A stretch of DNA of 64,000 nucleotides from an uncultured Alphaproteobacteria bacterium (GTDB lineage Bacteria; Pseudomonadota; Alphaproteobacteria; Rhodobacterales; Rhodobacteraceae). The position numbers and the translations under genes are program-made. The notes under the pieces are model-generated. The model was not told the origin of the DNA. It saw only the letters and a program-made list of their open reading frames with translations, and did no database searches. Location: assembly GCA_902584635.1 (NCBI GenBank), contig CACIAQ010000001.1, forward strand, positions 104,211 through 168,210, given 5' to 3'. Below are positions 17,801 to 26,309 of the stretch, one piece after another (the first letter of the stretch is position 1; each line of letters opens with the position of its first letter).

Positions 17801-18954
17801 GCAGCGCTTAAACTACCCACGAGCTCATCAGACACAAAAAAAGGAATTCCCCTACAGAAGACAGCGACAATTTTTCTATTATCGGGGTTTAATATCAGTA
17901 AGTCAGCTTGGGCATTATCTACTAACTCTCCTCTATCAGCTAAATTTAAAAGCCTAGCTGGATTAGTCGAGATCATCTTATACGAGTTCTCAAATGACCT
18001 AACCTTCATATCAGCCATTTTCCATACCGACTCTAAGAGCGCTGGGTAGTAGTAATCAGAAACCAAGCAGTCAACTAGATCACTTTTAACTAATTTTATT
18101 GCATCTATGTTTCCAGCTTGTGATCCTCCTCTCATGATATTTGGTGCTCCCATTATGACACCGTTGTTATTTTTCTTTGCTGCCTCAGCCGCTTGCAAAG
18201 TTGTTGGAAATTCGCAGATGTAAGCCCCGAGTGAATTATAATACTCTCTGTCTGAAGGGCTATCGTCATCATGTGATCCAAGGGTAATGTTTCTTCTTTT
18301 CAGTTCTCCTGAGAGTTCTTCAAGAAACCCCTTAACTCTCACATTATTCTTCAAGTAACCCTTTACAATGTTTATATGTTGCTCGCCAGTTCTACCTGTT
18401 TGACCAGCCCAAGCCTCGATCCTCGGTTTATCGTTTTCCCACTTTTTAATTGCCTCAGGCAAATGGTTGTTAAAGACTAAGTAGTCAATATTAAATTGAT
18501 CTATAAGATCAATAAGATATTTTTTCTCGTCAATCAGGTGTGTTTCAAATCTTATTTGAAGCCGTAGATCGGGCAAAAAGTCATTTTTTAGTATTTTTAA
18601 AGACGTTAGCAATTCAGTAGTAAACTCAGGACTTCTGTATCCACCTTCCCAAGAATAGCATTGAGCTAAATAGGCAGTGGTAATTCCATTATATATTAAT
18701 TCGTTACTTAAATTTTTGAGGGCTATTGTATGTTTTACCGGAGCGGAAGGTCTTGGGAATAAGTGGCGTTCGAAGCCATCCCCATGAAGATCTATTATTC
18801 CGGGAAGAACGTAGAAATTCCCCATGTTATAATGCCTATATGGGCTACTTTCCCTATCTAATTGAATTTTACCTTGTTCAATGGTTAAGCTTTCCTTTTG
18901 AAGTTTGCCATCAATTAAAACGTTAGAGCTAGAGAAAGAAAAATCTGAAAACAT
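17797..18954 (-). CDS. PhnM-like amidohydrolase, divergent paralogue
   Basis: This 385-aa amidohydrolase resembles PhnM, which releases pyrophosphate from ribose-1-phosphonate 5-triphosphate. The metal motif is DLHGDGFERHLFPR where canonical PhnM has ELHTDNLERHMQPR. The conserved GSHDDDSPSDRE and MGAPNIMRGGSQAGN remain, but the SLMDHTPGQ motif of canonical PhnM is replaced by LVFNNHLPE. I use the ATG at 18954, because the track start at 18969 lies in the -10 region of a Pho-box promoter and MFSDFSFSSSNVLIDG aligns with the PhnM start. A full phnM also exists at 27075, so this copy may have a shifted substrate. Confidence 0.85.
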   Translation of the reverse strand: MFSDFSFSSSNVLIDGKLQKESLTIEQGKIQLDRESSPYRHYNMGNFYVLPGIIDLHGDGFERHLFPRPSAPVKHTIALKNLSNELIYNGITTAYLAQCYSWEGGYRSPEFTTELLTSLKILKNDFLPDLRLQIRFETHLIDEKKYLIDLIDQFNIDYLVFNNHLPEAIKKWENDKPRIEAWAGQTGRTGEQHINIVKGYLKNNVRVKGFLEELSGELKRRNITLGSHDDDSPSDREYYNSLGAYICEFPTTLQAAEAAKKNNNGVIMGAPNIMRGGSQAGNIDAIKLVKSDLVDCLVSDYYYPALLESVWKMADMKVRSFENSYKMISTNPARLLNLADRGELVDNAQADLLILNPDNRKIVAVFCRGIPFFVSDELVGSLSAA

Positions 18955-18976
18955 AGTGTCGGTATACATCTAAATT

Positions 18977-19005
18977 ATGACAAGAATGTTACAAAAAGTT
19001 TACAA
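18977..19005 (-). promoter_or_regulatory. Pho-box-like triple repeat upstream of the PhnM paralogue
   Basis: The coding strand reads TTGTAAA, TTGTAAC and TTGTCAT with exact 11-nt steps. TATACC lies 10 nt after the last unit, and TAATTT 10 nt after the middle one. Either -10 puts transcription start close to the ATG at 18954, with a very short or no leader. The divergent chrA gene starts about 50 nt to the other side. Confidence 0.6.
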
Positions 19006-19058
19006 AAATTTCTCAATTTTTAAGGTTACTTTCCTAATACTACTGATATCGTCATAGG

Positions 19059-20279
19059 ATGACTTTGTGGAAGATTTTCATTACATTTCTTTCTTTAGGC
19101 TTTACATCCTTTGGAGGACCTACCGCCCATATAGGTTTTTTTAGAGAAAAGTTTGTAGAGCGGATGAAGATTATCGATGATATGAGATTCACGCATTTAC
19201 TATCGATAACACAAGCATTGCCAGGACCAACTTCGAGTCAATTAGCATTAGCTATTGGGTTGCAGCAAGGAGGGATTATTAGTGGTCACCTAGCCTTATT
19301 AGCATTCAGCCTACCATCAACTTTTATAATGATTGCTTTTGCTCTATTTATATCCAACGATTTGGTGGTTTTAAGTTCCTTAACTATTGTTGGATTATCG
19401 TCCATCTCTATTCCTATCGTGGGGAAGGCGGTCTATTCAATGTTTAAGATGTTTTGTAATGATAACTTGGACAAAATAGGGTTTATAATTTTTTCCGGTA
19501 TTTTAATTTTTACTAACTTATTACTATACCCTATCGCGATTCTTCTTGTTGGCTGGATATATGGTGTGCTTTCAACCAATGACACTGTTAAAGGACCAAA
19601 TTTTTCTAACCAGTTGAAAATAGGGAACAGTATACATTCTATTCTCTGTCTTTTTATTCTTGTGATTTTATTAATTTTTTCGAATGTTATCAGTTTAGAA
19701 GGCGTTCCTGCAATATGCCGGGACTTTTTCAATATGAGTTTTTTGGTTTTTGGAGGTGGTCACGTTGTGCTCCCGTTGTTAGAGGGTGTAGTTGTCCAGA
19801 ATGGCTTTATATCTTCGGAAGATTTTATGCTTGGCTATGGAATGGCCCAAGCTATTCCTGGACCACTATTTTCTTTTGCTGCGTATCTTGGTGCTCTATT
19901 AGGCGACGTGTCAGATCAGAAAAAGCTCTTGTACTCATTAATTCTACTAATTTCTCTTTATGGCTCCACCTTACTTCTCGTAGCTCCTGCAATAAACTTT
20001 TGGAATGTTCTTCAAAGACATAGAATTTTTCTGCGGGGAATAAGGGGAGTAAATGTAGCTGTAACCTCAATTCTATTTGTAAGTTTTTTGGCTTTTGTTA
20101 TACCATCGATAGCAACATCAGAAACATCGATTATTTTAATTCTAATTTCCTTCATCCTGATTTTTTATCTACGGATGTCACCTTGGCTATCTCTTATTTT
20201 TTTAGGCCTTATGGGCGCTTGCTTCACTCAACTTAAACATTACGGATTGGATTTAAATACATTGACGAATATTATTTAA
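19059..20279 (+). CDS. chrA: ChrA-type chromate transporter family protein
   Basis: This is an inner-membrane transporter of 406 aa made of two CHR domains. The first has FLSLGFTSFGGPTAHIGFFR and LPGPTSSQLALAIG. The second repeats the pattern with FLVFGGGHVVLPLLEGVVV and GYGMAQAIPGPLFSFAAYLG. ChrA exports chromate by proton exchange, although many family members are untested for substrate. It stands alone between phosphonate modules, divergent from the PhnM paralogue, and is followed by a terminator-like hairpin. Confidence 0.87.
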   Translation: MTLWKIFITFLSLGFTSFGGPTAHIGFFREKFVERMKIIDDMRFTHLLSITQALPGPTSSQLALAIGLQQGGIISGHLALLAFSLPSTFIMIAFALFISNDLVVLSSLTIVGLSSISIPIVGKAVYSMFKMFCNDNLDKIGFIIFSGILIFTNLLLYPIAILLVGWIYGVLSTNDTVKGPNFSNQLKIGNSIHSILCLFILVILLIFSNVISLEGVPAICRDFFNMSFLVFGGGHVVLPLLEGVVVQNGFISSEDFMLGYGMAQAIPGPLFSFAAYLGALLGDVSDQKKLLYSLILLISLYGSTLLLVAPAINFWNVLQRHRIFLRGIRGVNVAVTSILFVSFLAFVIPSIATSETSIILILISFILIFYLRMSPWLSLIFLGLMGACFTQLKHYGLDLNTLTNII

Positions 20280-20316
20280 ACCCAGATCTATTGACGTGAA
20301 CCGTGTTAGATATAAG

Positions 20317-20347
20317 AAGGCCTTGCCTGATTTTCTCGGCCTTTTTT
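20317..20347 (+). terminator. Rho-independent terminator after chrA
   Basis: AAGGCC pairs with GGCCTT around a 15-nt loop, and the right arm runs into TTTTTT. It lies 37 nt after the chrA stop. The stem is short, so strength is moderate. Confidence 0.55.
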
Positions 20348-20508
20348 ACTTTTCCTAAAGCGTAAGCTTTCAATAGCTTAGTTTGCTTTTTTCTGAAAAA
20401 ATTCTCTGATTTTACTGTTCGAAACCTCATTTTTCCCCTCAATCTGACTTTTTTTACAAATTATGATACATATAAATATAAAAAAATCAACAATAATAAT
20501 GCTTTACT

Positions 20509-20537
20509 TAGTCATATTTCTGTCATATAAATGTCAT
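20509..20537 (+). promoter_or_regulatory. Pho-box triple repeat at the Sel1-repeat gene
   Basis: TAGTCAT, CTGTCAT and ATGTCAT occur at exact 11-nt steps. This is among the closest matches in the window to the PhoB consensus. CATAAT, a near-perfect -10, lies at 20538-20543 and overlaps the annotated ATG. The site ends only 5 nt before that ATG, so the start codon and promoter cannot both be simple as drawn. Confidence 0.65.
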
Positions 20538-20541
20538 CATA

Positions 20542-21309
20542 ATGTATTATTCAAAAAAATACGCTAAGAAATTCCCATACATTTTAGTATTCATAGCATT
20601 TGTCTCGCTTTTAGTGATCGATTTAACTGGTAAAAAAAAAGAGAAAGATGATATTAGTTTCACGGAGCTCAGCTTCAATAAGGTAATGGCCTATTCGGGC
20701 CATCCGGAATATCAATACAAATTAGGAAGGGCGTATGATAAAGGGCTGTTGGTGTTACAAAATAATGAAGTGGCTATAAAATGGTATAAAAAAGCAGCAA
20801 AAAAAAAGCACCCTAAAGCTATGACTAACTTAGCATATTTTTATGATCAGGGATTAGTGCTAGAAAAAAACAAAGGTAGAGCTCTTGACCTTTATTTGGA
20901 TGCTGCAAGGTTAGGTAATTCGGTGGCTCAATACAATGTGGCTCTCATGTACGAGAGTGGAGAAGGCTCTCCAGTAAATATTACAAGAGCAAAATATTGG
21001 TACCTTTTGGCTGCCGAGGGTGGAGATTATCATGCACAATATAACTTGGCGCTATTACTTGAAAAAGGTAAATGCATCAAGCAAGACCTCAAGAGAGCTC
21101 TTTATTGGTATGAAAAAGCTGCCTCATCAGGCTTAGTAGAGGCACAATTTAATTTAGGCTACATGCATCATATGGGAATCGGCACGAAGCAAAGCTTTTC
21201 CGAGGCAATGAAGTGGTATTTGTCAGCTGCTGATAATGGTGATAATGATGCAAAGTTCAATTTGGAGCAAATAAGGATTTTTCTTAAAGAAAAAGCTCAT
21301 AGAACTTAA
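20542..21309 (+). CDS. Sel1-repeat protein with N-terminal membrane anchor
   Basis: This 255-aa protein has one membrane segment at about residues 13-29 and then a chain of Sel1-like repeats from about residue 50. Repeat cores such as YKLGRAYDKG, TNLAYFYDQGLV, YNVALMYESGEG, YNLALLLEKGKC and FNLGYMHHMGIG are followed by WYxxAA-type ends. Sel1 repeats are helical scaffolds for protein contacts; no enzyme is implied. A Pho box overlaps the start, and phnG follows after 88 nt, so a phosphate-starvation role is likely. If that promoter is the only one, the true start is further downstream, but no good internal start was found. Confidence 0.82.
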   Translation: MYYSKKYAKKFPYILVFIAFVSLLVIDLTGKKKEKDDISFTELSFNKVMAYSGHPEYQYKLGRAYDKGLLVLQNNEVAIKWYKKAAKKKHPKAMTNLAYFYDQGLVLEKNKGRALDLYLDAARLGNSVAQYNVALMYESGEGSPVNITRAKYWYLLAAEGGDYHAQYNLALLLEKGKCIKQDLKRALYWYEKAASSGLVEAQFNLGYMHHMGIGTKQSFSEAMKWYLSAADNGDNDAKFNLEQIRIFLKEKAHRT

Positions 21310-21310
21310 T

Positions 21311-21328
21311 CTGTCATGTTCTTGTCAT
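21311..21328 (+). promoter_or_regulatory. Pho box upstream of phnG
   Basis: CTGTCAT and TTGTCAT lie 11 nt apart, a very good PhoB-box match. TAGACA follows after 10 nt and TATAGG a little further on as -10 candidates. The phnG start is 70 nt downstream. This is the expected control point for the C-P lyase operon. Confidence 0.68.
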
Positions 21329-21397
21329 AATTTTCAAATAGACAGCAAACTATAGGTTAGTCTGAAACCGATTTAATTATGAACCGTATGGGTAAGC

Positions 21398-21844
21398 ATG
21401 TCACTAGTCAGGTCTAAATGGTTGAGCTATTTAGCAAAATCATCTGAATCCGATCTCGTTGGGTTGTATGAGTCTACTGGGTTAGATCCGAGCTATACTT
21501 ATCTGAGAAAACCGGAAATAGGCACAATTATGGCGACAGCGAGGATTGGAAACACTGGGCAAAAATTTAATGCAGGCGAAATTTCCGTTACGCGATGCTC
21601 TATTCAATTAGAAGACGGTAAGTTAGTTGGTCATGGATATGTGCAAGGTAGAAGTAAAAAGAAGTCGACAGTTGCTGCGCTATGTGACGCTTTAATGCAA
21701 AGCGATAAAAGGACCTTAATTGAAAGTAAAATAGTAATAAAACTAAAAGAAATTGAGAAAAAAAGACATGACTTAATTAAAAGAAAGGCAGAAAAAACAA
21801 AGGTGGACTTTTTTACTCTTGTGCGTGGAGAAGACGAAAAATGA
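21398..21844 (+). CDS. phnG: C-P lyase subunit PhnG
   Basis: This is a small subunit of the PhnGHIJ core complex. With PhnI, PhnH and PhnL it supports transfer of the phosphonate to ribose of ATP. The 148 aa fit the family. Recognisable pieces are MATARIGNTGQKFNAGEISVT and VGHGYVQGRSKKKSTVAALCDAL. It is the first gene of phnGHIJKLN, under its own Pho box, and its end overlaps phnH as ATGA. Confidence 0.94.
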   Translation: MSLVRSKWLSYLAKSSESDLVGLYESTGLDPSYTYLRKPEIGTIMATARIGNTGQKFNAGEISVTRCSIQLEDGKLVGHGYVQGRSKKKSTVAALCDALMQSDKRTLIESKIVIKLKEIEKKRHDLIKRKAEKTKVDFFTLVRGEDEK

Positions 21845-22404
21845 CAAATCTGCTTCCCTTCTTCCAAGACCAGTCCAAGGATGCTGCTAGAGCTTTTAGG
21901 ATAGCGTTGAAAGCGATGGCAATGCCAGGAAAAATTCAGAATTTTCAGGTCATTGATGGACTTCCCACACCTCTATCTATCGCTGGTGCAACGCTTATAT
22001 TAGTTTTTTGTGATTTTAATACTAAGATTTTTTTAGGAGAGACCTTTCGAAATAAAAATGTCGAGGATTGGATAAATTTTTATACCGGTGCAAAAATTTC
22101 TGGCGATAAAAATGTTGATTTCGCAGTGGGGCATATAGAGGAACTACTACCTTTTCACGAATTTCCCATTGGTACGGACGAGTATCCCGACAGGTCGGCC
22201 AATATTGTGATTGAAAATGCAAGCAAAGATGTAAAAAGTTTTTCTCTAAATGGACCAGGGATTAAAGAGACGCTTCATGTAGAGCTCCCGGAAAAGATTA
22301 TTGAAAGAGAAAGTGCTATCAGTTTTCCTTTAGGAGTTGATATTTTTTTGGCAAAAGAAAATTTGGTTATGGGACTGCCTAGAACAACAATGGTAGAGAC
22401 ATAA
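21841..22404 (+). CDS. phnH: C-P lyase subunit PhnH
   Basis: This structural subunit of the C-P lyase core complex has 187 aa. Family features are FRIALKAMAMPGKIQNF near the N-terminus and GADISGDKNV-like GAKISGDKNVDFAVG, then LNGPGIKETLHVEL and FPLGVDIFLAKENLVMGLPR at the end. It overlaps phnG by 4 nt and is followed by phnI after a single base. Confidence 0.94.
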   Translation: MTNLLPFFQDQSKDAARAFRIALKAMAMPGKIQNFQVIDGLPTPLSIAGATLILVFCDFNTKIFLGETFRNKNVEDWINFYTGAKISGDKNVDFAVGHIEELLPFHEFPIGTDEYPDRSANIVIENASKDVKSFSLNGPGIKETLHVELPEKIIERESAISFPLGVDIFLAKENLVMGLPRTTMVET

Positions 22405-22405
22405 T

Positions 22406-23488
22406 ATGTATGTAGCGGTAAAAGGAGGCGAAAGAGCGATTGATAATGCACATAGGTGGCTGGAGGATGAACGTCGAGGAGACAGAAAAGTCACAGATCT
22501 GAGTGTCGATCAAATAAAGACTCAATTATCTTTATCAATAGCAAAAGTGATGGCTGAAGGTTCGCTATTTGATCCTGAGCTTGCTTCTTTAGCAATAAAG
22601 CAAGCTAGAGGAGATTTAATCGAAGCGATTTTTTTAATAAGAGCATACCGAACAACCTTACCGAGATTTGGAGTTGGGCAGCCTATAAATACGGACAAAA
22701 TGATTGCTAAAAGAAGAATATCCGCGACGTTTAAGGACATTCCAGGAGGCCAGCTTCTTGGACCGACTTTTGATTACACTCATCGACTTTTAGATTTCAA
22801 ACTATTAGCAGATGGCAGCATCGATGAATTTGAGCCTGGAAAAGATACTGAACAAATGTTCCAACACGTCACTCAGTTCCTTAATAATGAAGGAATTATT
22901 GAGACAGAAGAGACATCATCTAGTGAAGCGGAGTCGCCTGATCTCACTCGACAGCCTTTGGAAATTCCTGCTAATAGAGCATTGCGGCTACAGGCTCTTA
23001 CTCGAAGCGATGAAGGGTTTTTATTAGGTATGGCATACTCAACCCAAAGGGGGTTCGGAAGAAATCATCCATTCGTTGGTGAGCTAAGAATAGGACTTAT
23101 ATCTGTTGAATTTGAAATCCCAGAGATAGGGTTTAATATAGAGATAGCTGAGATAGAGATTTCAGAATGCGAGACGGTTAATCAATTTCTGGGCTCAAAG
23201 ACCCACCCCCCTAAATTTACTAGAGGCTATGGTTTTGTTTTTGGTCAATCGGAGAGGAAAGCGATATCGATGGCTTTAGTTGATCGCGCTCTACGTTGGA
23301 AAGAATTGGGAGAGGTTAGCGATGGTGCTCCCGCTCAAGATGAAGAGTTTGTTCTGTACCATGGAGATAATATTCAAGCGACTGGTTTTGTAGAGCATAT
23401 TAAGCTTCCTCATTATGTCGATTTTCAGGCAGAACTGGAGCTAATTAGAAAGATAAGAAAAACAGCTTTTGAGGCAAAAAAAGGATGA
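22406..23488 (+). CDS. phnI: C-P lyase subunit PhnI
   Basis: PhnI is the purine-nucleosidase-like subunit that, with PhnG, PhnH and PhnL, replaces adenine of ATP by the phosphonate. Its 360 aa match the family. Clear segments are MYVAVKGGERAIDNAHRWL at the start, FKDIPGGQLLGPTFDYTHRL near residue 112, and LLGMAYSTQRGFGRNHPFVG in the second half, with LPHYVDFQAEL near the end. It overlaps phnJ by 4 nt. Confidence 0.96.
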   Translation: MYVAVKGGERAIDNAHRWLEDERRGDRKVTDLSVDQIKTQLSLSIAKVMAEGSLFDPELASLAIKQARGDLIEAIFLIRAYRTTLPRFGVGQPINTDKMIAKRRISATFKDIPGGQLLGPTFDYTHRLLDFKLLADGSIDEFEPGKDTEQMFQHVTQFLNNEGIIETEETSSSEAESPDLTRQPLEIPANRALRLQALTRSDEGFLLGMAYSTQRGFGRNHPFVGELRIGLISVEFEIPEIGFNIEIAEIEISECETVNQFLGSKTHPPKFTRGYGFVFGQSERKAISMALVDRALRWKELGEVSDGAPAQDEEFVLYHGDNIQATGFVEHIKLPHYVDFQAELELIRKIRKTAFEAKKG

Positions 23489-24321
23489 GTAACTCCGAAG
23501 AGGATTTCAATTTTGCTTACCTTGATGAGCAAACCAAGAGAATGATAAGAAGGGCTCTAATAAAAGCGTTATGCATTCCAGGATATCAGGTTCCCTTTGC
23601 AAGTAGGGAAATGCCAATGCCTTATGGTTGGGGTACTGGCGGCGTTCAGGTCACAGCAGCATGCTTGCAAGAAACGGATGTATTGAAGGTTATAGATCAG
23701 GGTTCAGATGACACAACCAACGCAGTCTCTATAAGAAAATTTTTTGAAAGGGTAGCTGGTGTAAAAACTACTGAAAACACTGGAAAAGCATCTGTAATTC
23801 AAACCAGACACCGCATTCCCGAACAAGTTTTATCAGAAGATCAAATACTCGTTTATCAAGTCCCAATACCAGAGCCCTTAAGATTTTTAGAGCCTAGAGA
23901 GACCGAAACAAGGGTTATGCACGCATTAGAAGAATATGGCTTGATGCATGTTAAATTATATGAAGACATATCTATTAACGGGGAGATTTCCACAGCATAC
24001 GCTTATCCAGTAAAAGTTAACGATCGTTATATAATGGATCCATCACCTACACCAAAATTTGATAACCCAAAAATGAATTTTTGCCCGGCAATTCAGCTTT
24101 TTGGAGCTGGGAGAGAACAAAGGATTTACGCAGTTCCTCCATATACTAAGGTTATAAGTCTTGATTTTGAAGATTATCCATTTGAAGCCTCAAGAGCCGA
24201 GAAGACTTGTGAAATATGTGGTGCCACCAATACATATCTCGATGAAGTGGTTATTGATGATAAGGGAACTAGAATGTTTTCATGTTCAGATAGTGATTAC
24301 TGCAATAGTCAAAAAAGTTAA
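23485..24321 (+). CDS. phnJ: Alpha-D-ribose 1-methylphosphonate 5-phosphate C-P lyase PhnJ
   Basis: This is the radical-SAM enzyme that breaks the C-P bond, releasing for example methane from methylphosphonate. It has 278 aa. The cysteine set C-x2-C-x21-C-x5-C (residues 242, 245, 267, 273) is intact: three ligate the Fe-S cluster and the last is the thiyl-radical cysteine. GYQVPFASREMPMPYGWGTG and QLFGAGREQRIYAVPPYTKV are typical. It sits in the unbroken run of phnG to phnN. Confidence 0.97.
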   Translation: MSNSEEDFNFAYLDEQTKRMIRRALIKALCIPGYQVPFASREMPMPYGWGTGGVQVTAACLQETDVLKVIDQGSDDTTNAVSIRKFFERVAGVKTTENTGKASVIQTRHRIPEQVLSEDQILVYQVPIPEPLRFLEPRETETRVMHALEEYGLMHVKLYEDISINGEISTAYAYPVKVNDRYIMDPSPTPKFDNPKMNFCPAIQLFGAGREQRIYAVPPYTKVISLDFEDYPFEASRAEKTCEICGATNTYLDEVVIDDKGTRMFSCSDSDYCNSQKS

Positions 24322-24324
24322 ACA

Positions 24325-25095
24325 ATGGAACAGATTTTAAAAGCGAAGGCTATAAATAAGAAATTTGGCGATGTGTATGCCTGCAACAACTTAAGTATAG
24401 AGCTTTACACTGGTGAGGTCGTTGGAATTGTTGGAGAGTCTGGCTCTGGCAAATCAACTCTTCTAAATTGCTTGTCTGGAAGCTTGGTACCAGATGGTGG
24501 TAATATAACATATTTGGATAGAGATAATAATTGGTTGGATCTATTGTCTTTGCCGGAACCCAGAAAAAGAAACCTACTGAGAACCGAGTGGGCCTTTGTC
24601 CATCAAAATCCTCGAGATGGTCTTAGAATGGCAGTGAGTGCTGGAGGGAACATTGGCGAAAGACTAATGGCAATAGGGTATAGAAATTACTCTCAAATTA
24701 GGGCTGAAGCCACCGAATGGATCGAAAAGGTTGAAATAGATGCAATCAGACTGGATGACAAACCGAGTATTTTTTCTGGTGGAATGCAACAAAGACTTCA
24801 GATTGCTAAAAACCTTATAACGAAACCTAGGCTAATATTTATGGATGAACCTACTGGTGGTCTTGATGTATCTGTCCAAGCAAGATTACTTGATCTCATA
24901 AGATCTTTGGTTAGAGAATTAGGATTGTCAGTAATAATCGTAACGCATGATCTCGCAGTTGCGAGGTTCATGGCGAATAGATTGATTGTTATGAAAAATG
25001 GCAAAATTGTTGAAACTGGATTAACCGACCAAGTTTTGGATGATCCACAGCATTCCTACACGCAATTACTAGTCTCCTCAATACTAAAGGTGTAA
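24325..25095 (+). CDS. phnK: C-P lyase-associated ATPase PhnK
   Basis: PhnK is an ABC-type ATPase that docks on the C-P lyase core complex rather than a membrane permease. The 256 aa show Walker A GESGSGKST, the PhnK-type FVHQNPRDGLRM, the signature FSGGMQQRLQIAKNL and Walker B LIFMDEPTGGLDVSVQ. It resembles peptide-transport ATPases, but its position between phnJ and phnL settles the call. There are 3 nt after phnJ and 2 nt before phnL. Confidence 0.95.
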   Translation: MEQILKAKAINKKFGDVYACNNLSIELYTGEVVGIVGESGSGKSTLLNCLSGSLVPDGGNITYLDRDNNWLDLLSLPEPRKRNLLRTEWAFVHQNPRDGLRMAVSAGGNIGERLMAIGYRNYSQIRAEATEWIEKVEIDAIRLDDKPSIFSGGMQQRLQIAKNLITKPRLIFMDEPTGGLDVSVQARLLDLIRSLVRELGLSVIIVTHDLAVARFMANRLIVMKNGKIVETGLTDQVLDDPQHSYTQLLVSSILKV

Positions 25096-25097
25096 AA

Positions 25098-25772
25098 ATG
25101 TTGGAAGTAAAAAATGTTGCAAAATCCTTCAATCTAAAGAACTTAGACAAAGGGAAATTTTCAGTTATTAGAGATGCTTGCTTTAATGTTAATTCGGGGG
25201 AATGTGTTGCATTGATAGGTAACTCTGGTTGTGGCAAATCAACTTTAATGAGAATGATTTACGGTAATTATGTATGTGCAGAAGGAGAGATTTATATAGA
25301 TAAGGAAAATATCCTTGATTTAAAAGCCATTGAAATGTCGATATTAAGAAAACAAAAAATGGGGTATGTAAGTCAATTTTTAAGAGTTTTACCGAGAGTA
25401 AGCACCATAGATTTGGTTATGGAACCTCTTCTTGATCAATTTGAAAGTCGCGCCAGAGCTAAGGATATAGCTGAGACATTATTGTCTAGGCTAAATTTAA
25501 GCTCTCAGTTATGGCACCTCTCCCCACTGACTTTTTCAGGAGGGGAACAACAAAGGGTAAATATCGCTATTGGCTTTTCTAAAGACTACAAGTTGCTTCT
25601 TTTGGATGAGCCGACGGCGAGCCTCGATCGTGAAAACAAAAAAATTGTCATGGATATGATTTCAGAAAAAAAAGAAAAAGGGTCAGCAATACTTGGTATC
25701 TTTCATGACAAAGAAGTAAGGGATAAAGTGTGTGATCGAGAAATAGATGTAAGCAACTTTTCAGCAAGCTGA
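25098..25772 (+). CDS. phnL: C-P lyase-associated ATPase PhnL
   Basis: PhnL is the second ABC-type ATPase of the pathway, needed with PhnGHI for ribose-1-phosphonate triphosphate formation. It has 224 aa, with Walker A GNSGCGKST, the family stretch KMGYVSQFLRVLPRVSTIDL, the signature FSGGEQQRVNIA and Walker B LLLLDEPTASLD. It is followed by phnN after 12 nt. Confidence 0.94.
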   Translation: MLEVKNVAKSFNLKNLDKGKFSVIRDACFNVNSGECVALIGNSGCGKSTLMRMIYGNYVCAEGEIYIDKENILDLKAIEMSILRKQKMGYVSQFLRVLPRVSTIDLVMEPLLDQFESRARAKDIAETLLSRLNLSSQLWHLSPLTFSGGEQQRVNIAIGFSKDYKLLLLDEPTASLDRENKKIVMDMISEKKEKGSAILGIFHDKEVRDKVCDREIDVSNFSAS

Positions 25773-25784
25773 GAAAAATCTATT

Positions 25785-26309
25785 ATGCGTAAAGGAACAT
25801 TATTTACAGTGGTAGGCCCTTCTGGAGTGGGGAAAGATTCAATTCTTAATGCTGCTAAGAATAAAGTCGATGCATATTTCCCTAAAAGGTATATTTCTAG
25901 AAGTGCTGAGGTCGACAACGAAGACTTTATTAAAGTGGATCAGTCTCAAATAGATATTTTATTAAAAGAAAAAAGAGTAGCTATTCATTGGTATGCGCAT
26001 AATAACTTTTATGGGATACCTATTGATATTATATATCACCTTAATAAGGGAACAAACGTAATTTTCAATGGATCTAGACATGCTATTAAGGAATATAAGC
26101 AGCAATTTCCAGAGTTAAAAATAATTTACATTGATGCTAAAGAAGAAATCGTTCTCGAAAGATTGAAAAAAAGAGCTAGAGAAAATGCAAAGGATATTCA
26201 ACTAAGGTTAAAAAGGGCGAAATTTGATATTCCAACGGGCTCAATTATTATCAACAATGAGGATGATCTAGATAAAGCAGTTATTCAATTATTATCTGTA
26301 ATGCATTAA
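25785..26309 (+). CDS. phnN: Ribose 1,5-bisphosphate phosphokinase PhnN
   Basis: This kinase makes PRPP from ribose 1,5-bisphosphate, returning the C-P lyase sugar to metabolism. It has a guanylate-kinase-like fold of 174 aa. The P-loop VVGPSGVGKDSIL is at the N-terminus, then RYISRSAE and the lid-side HWYAHNNFYGIP, with INNEDDLDKAV near the end. Its stop overlaps the opposite-strand DUF1045 gene by 4 nt. Confidence 0.92.
   Translation: MRKGTLFTVVGPSGVGKDSILNAAKNKVDAYFPKRYISRSAEVDNEDFIKVDQSQIDILLKEKRVAIHWYAHNNFYGIPIDIIYHLNKGTNVIFNGSRHAIKEYKQQFPELKIIYIDAKEEIVLERLKKRARENAKDIQLRLKRAKFDIPTGSIIINNEDDLDKAVIQLLSVMH

Noticed and set aside
17797-18954. Dihydroorotase or generic amidohydrolase call for the PhnM paralogue
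   Set aside because: The SHDD and MGAPNIMRGGSQAGN motifs and its phn context fit the PhnM family better.
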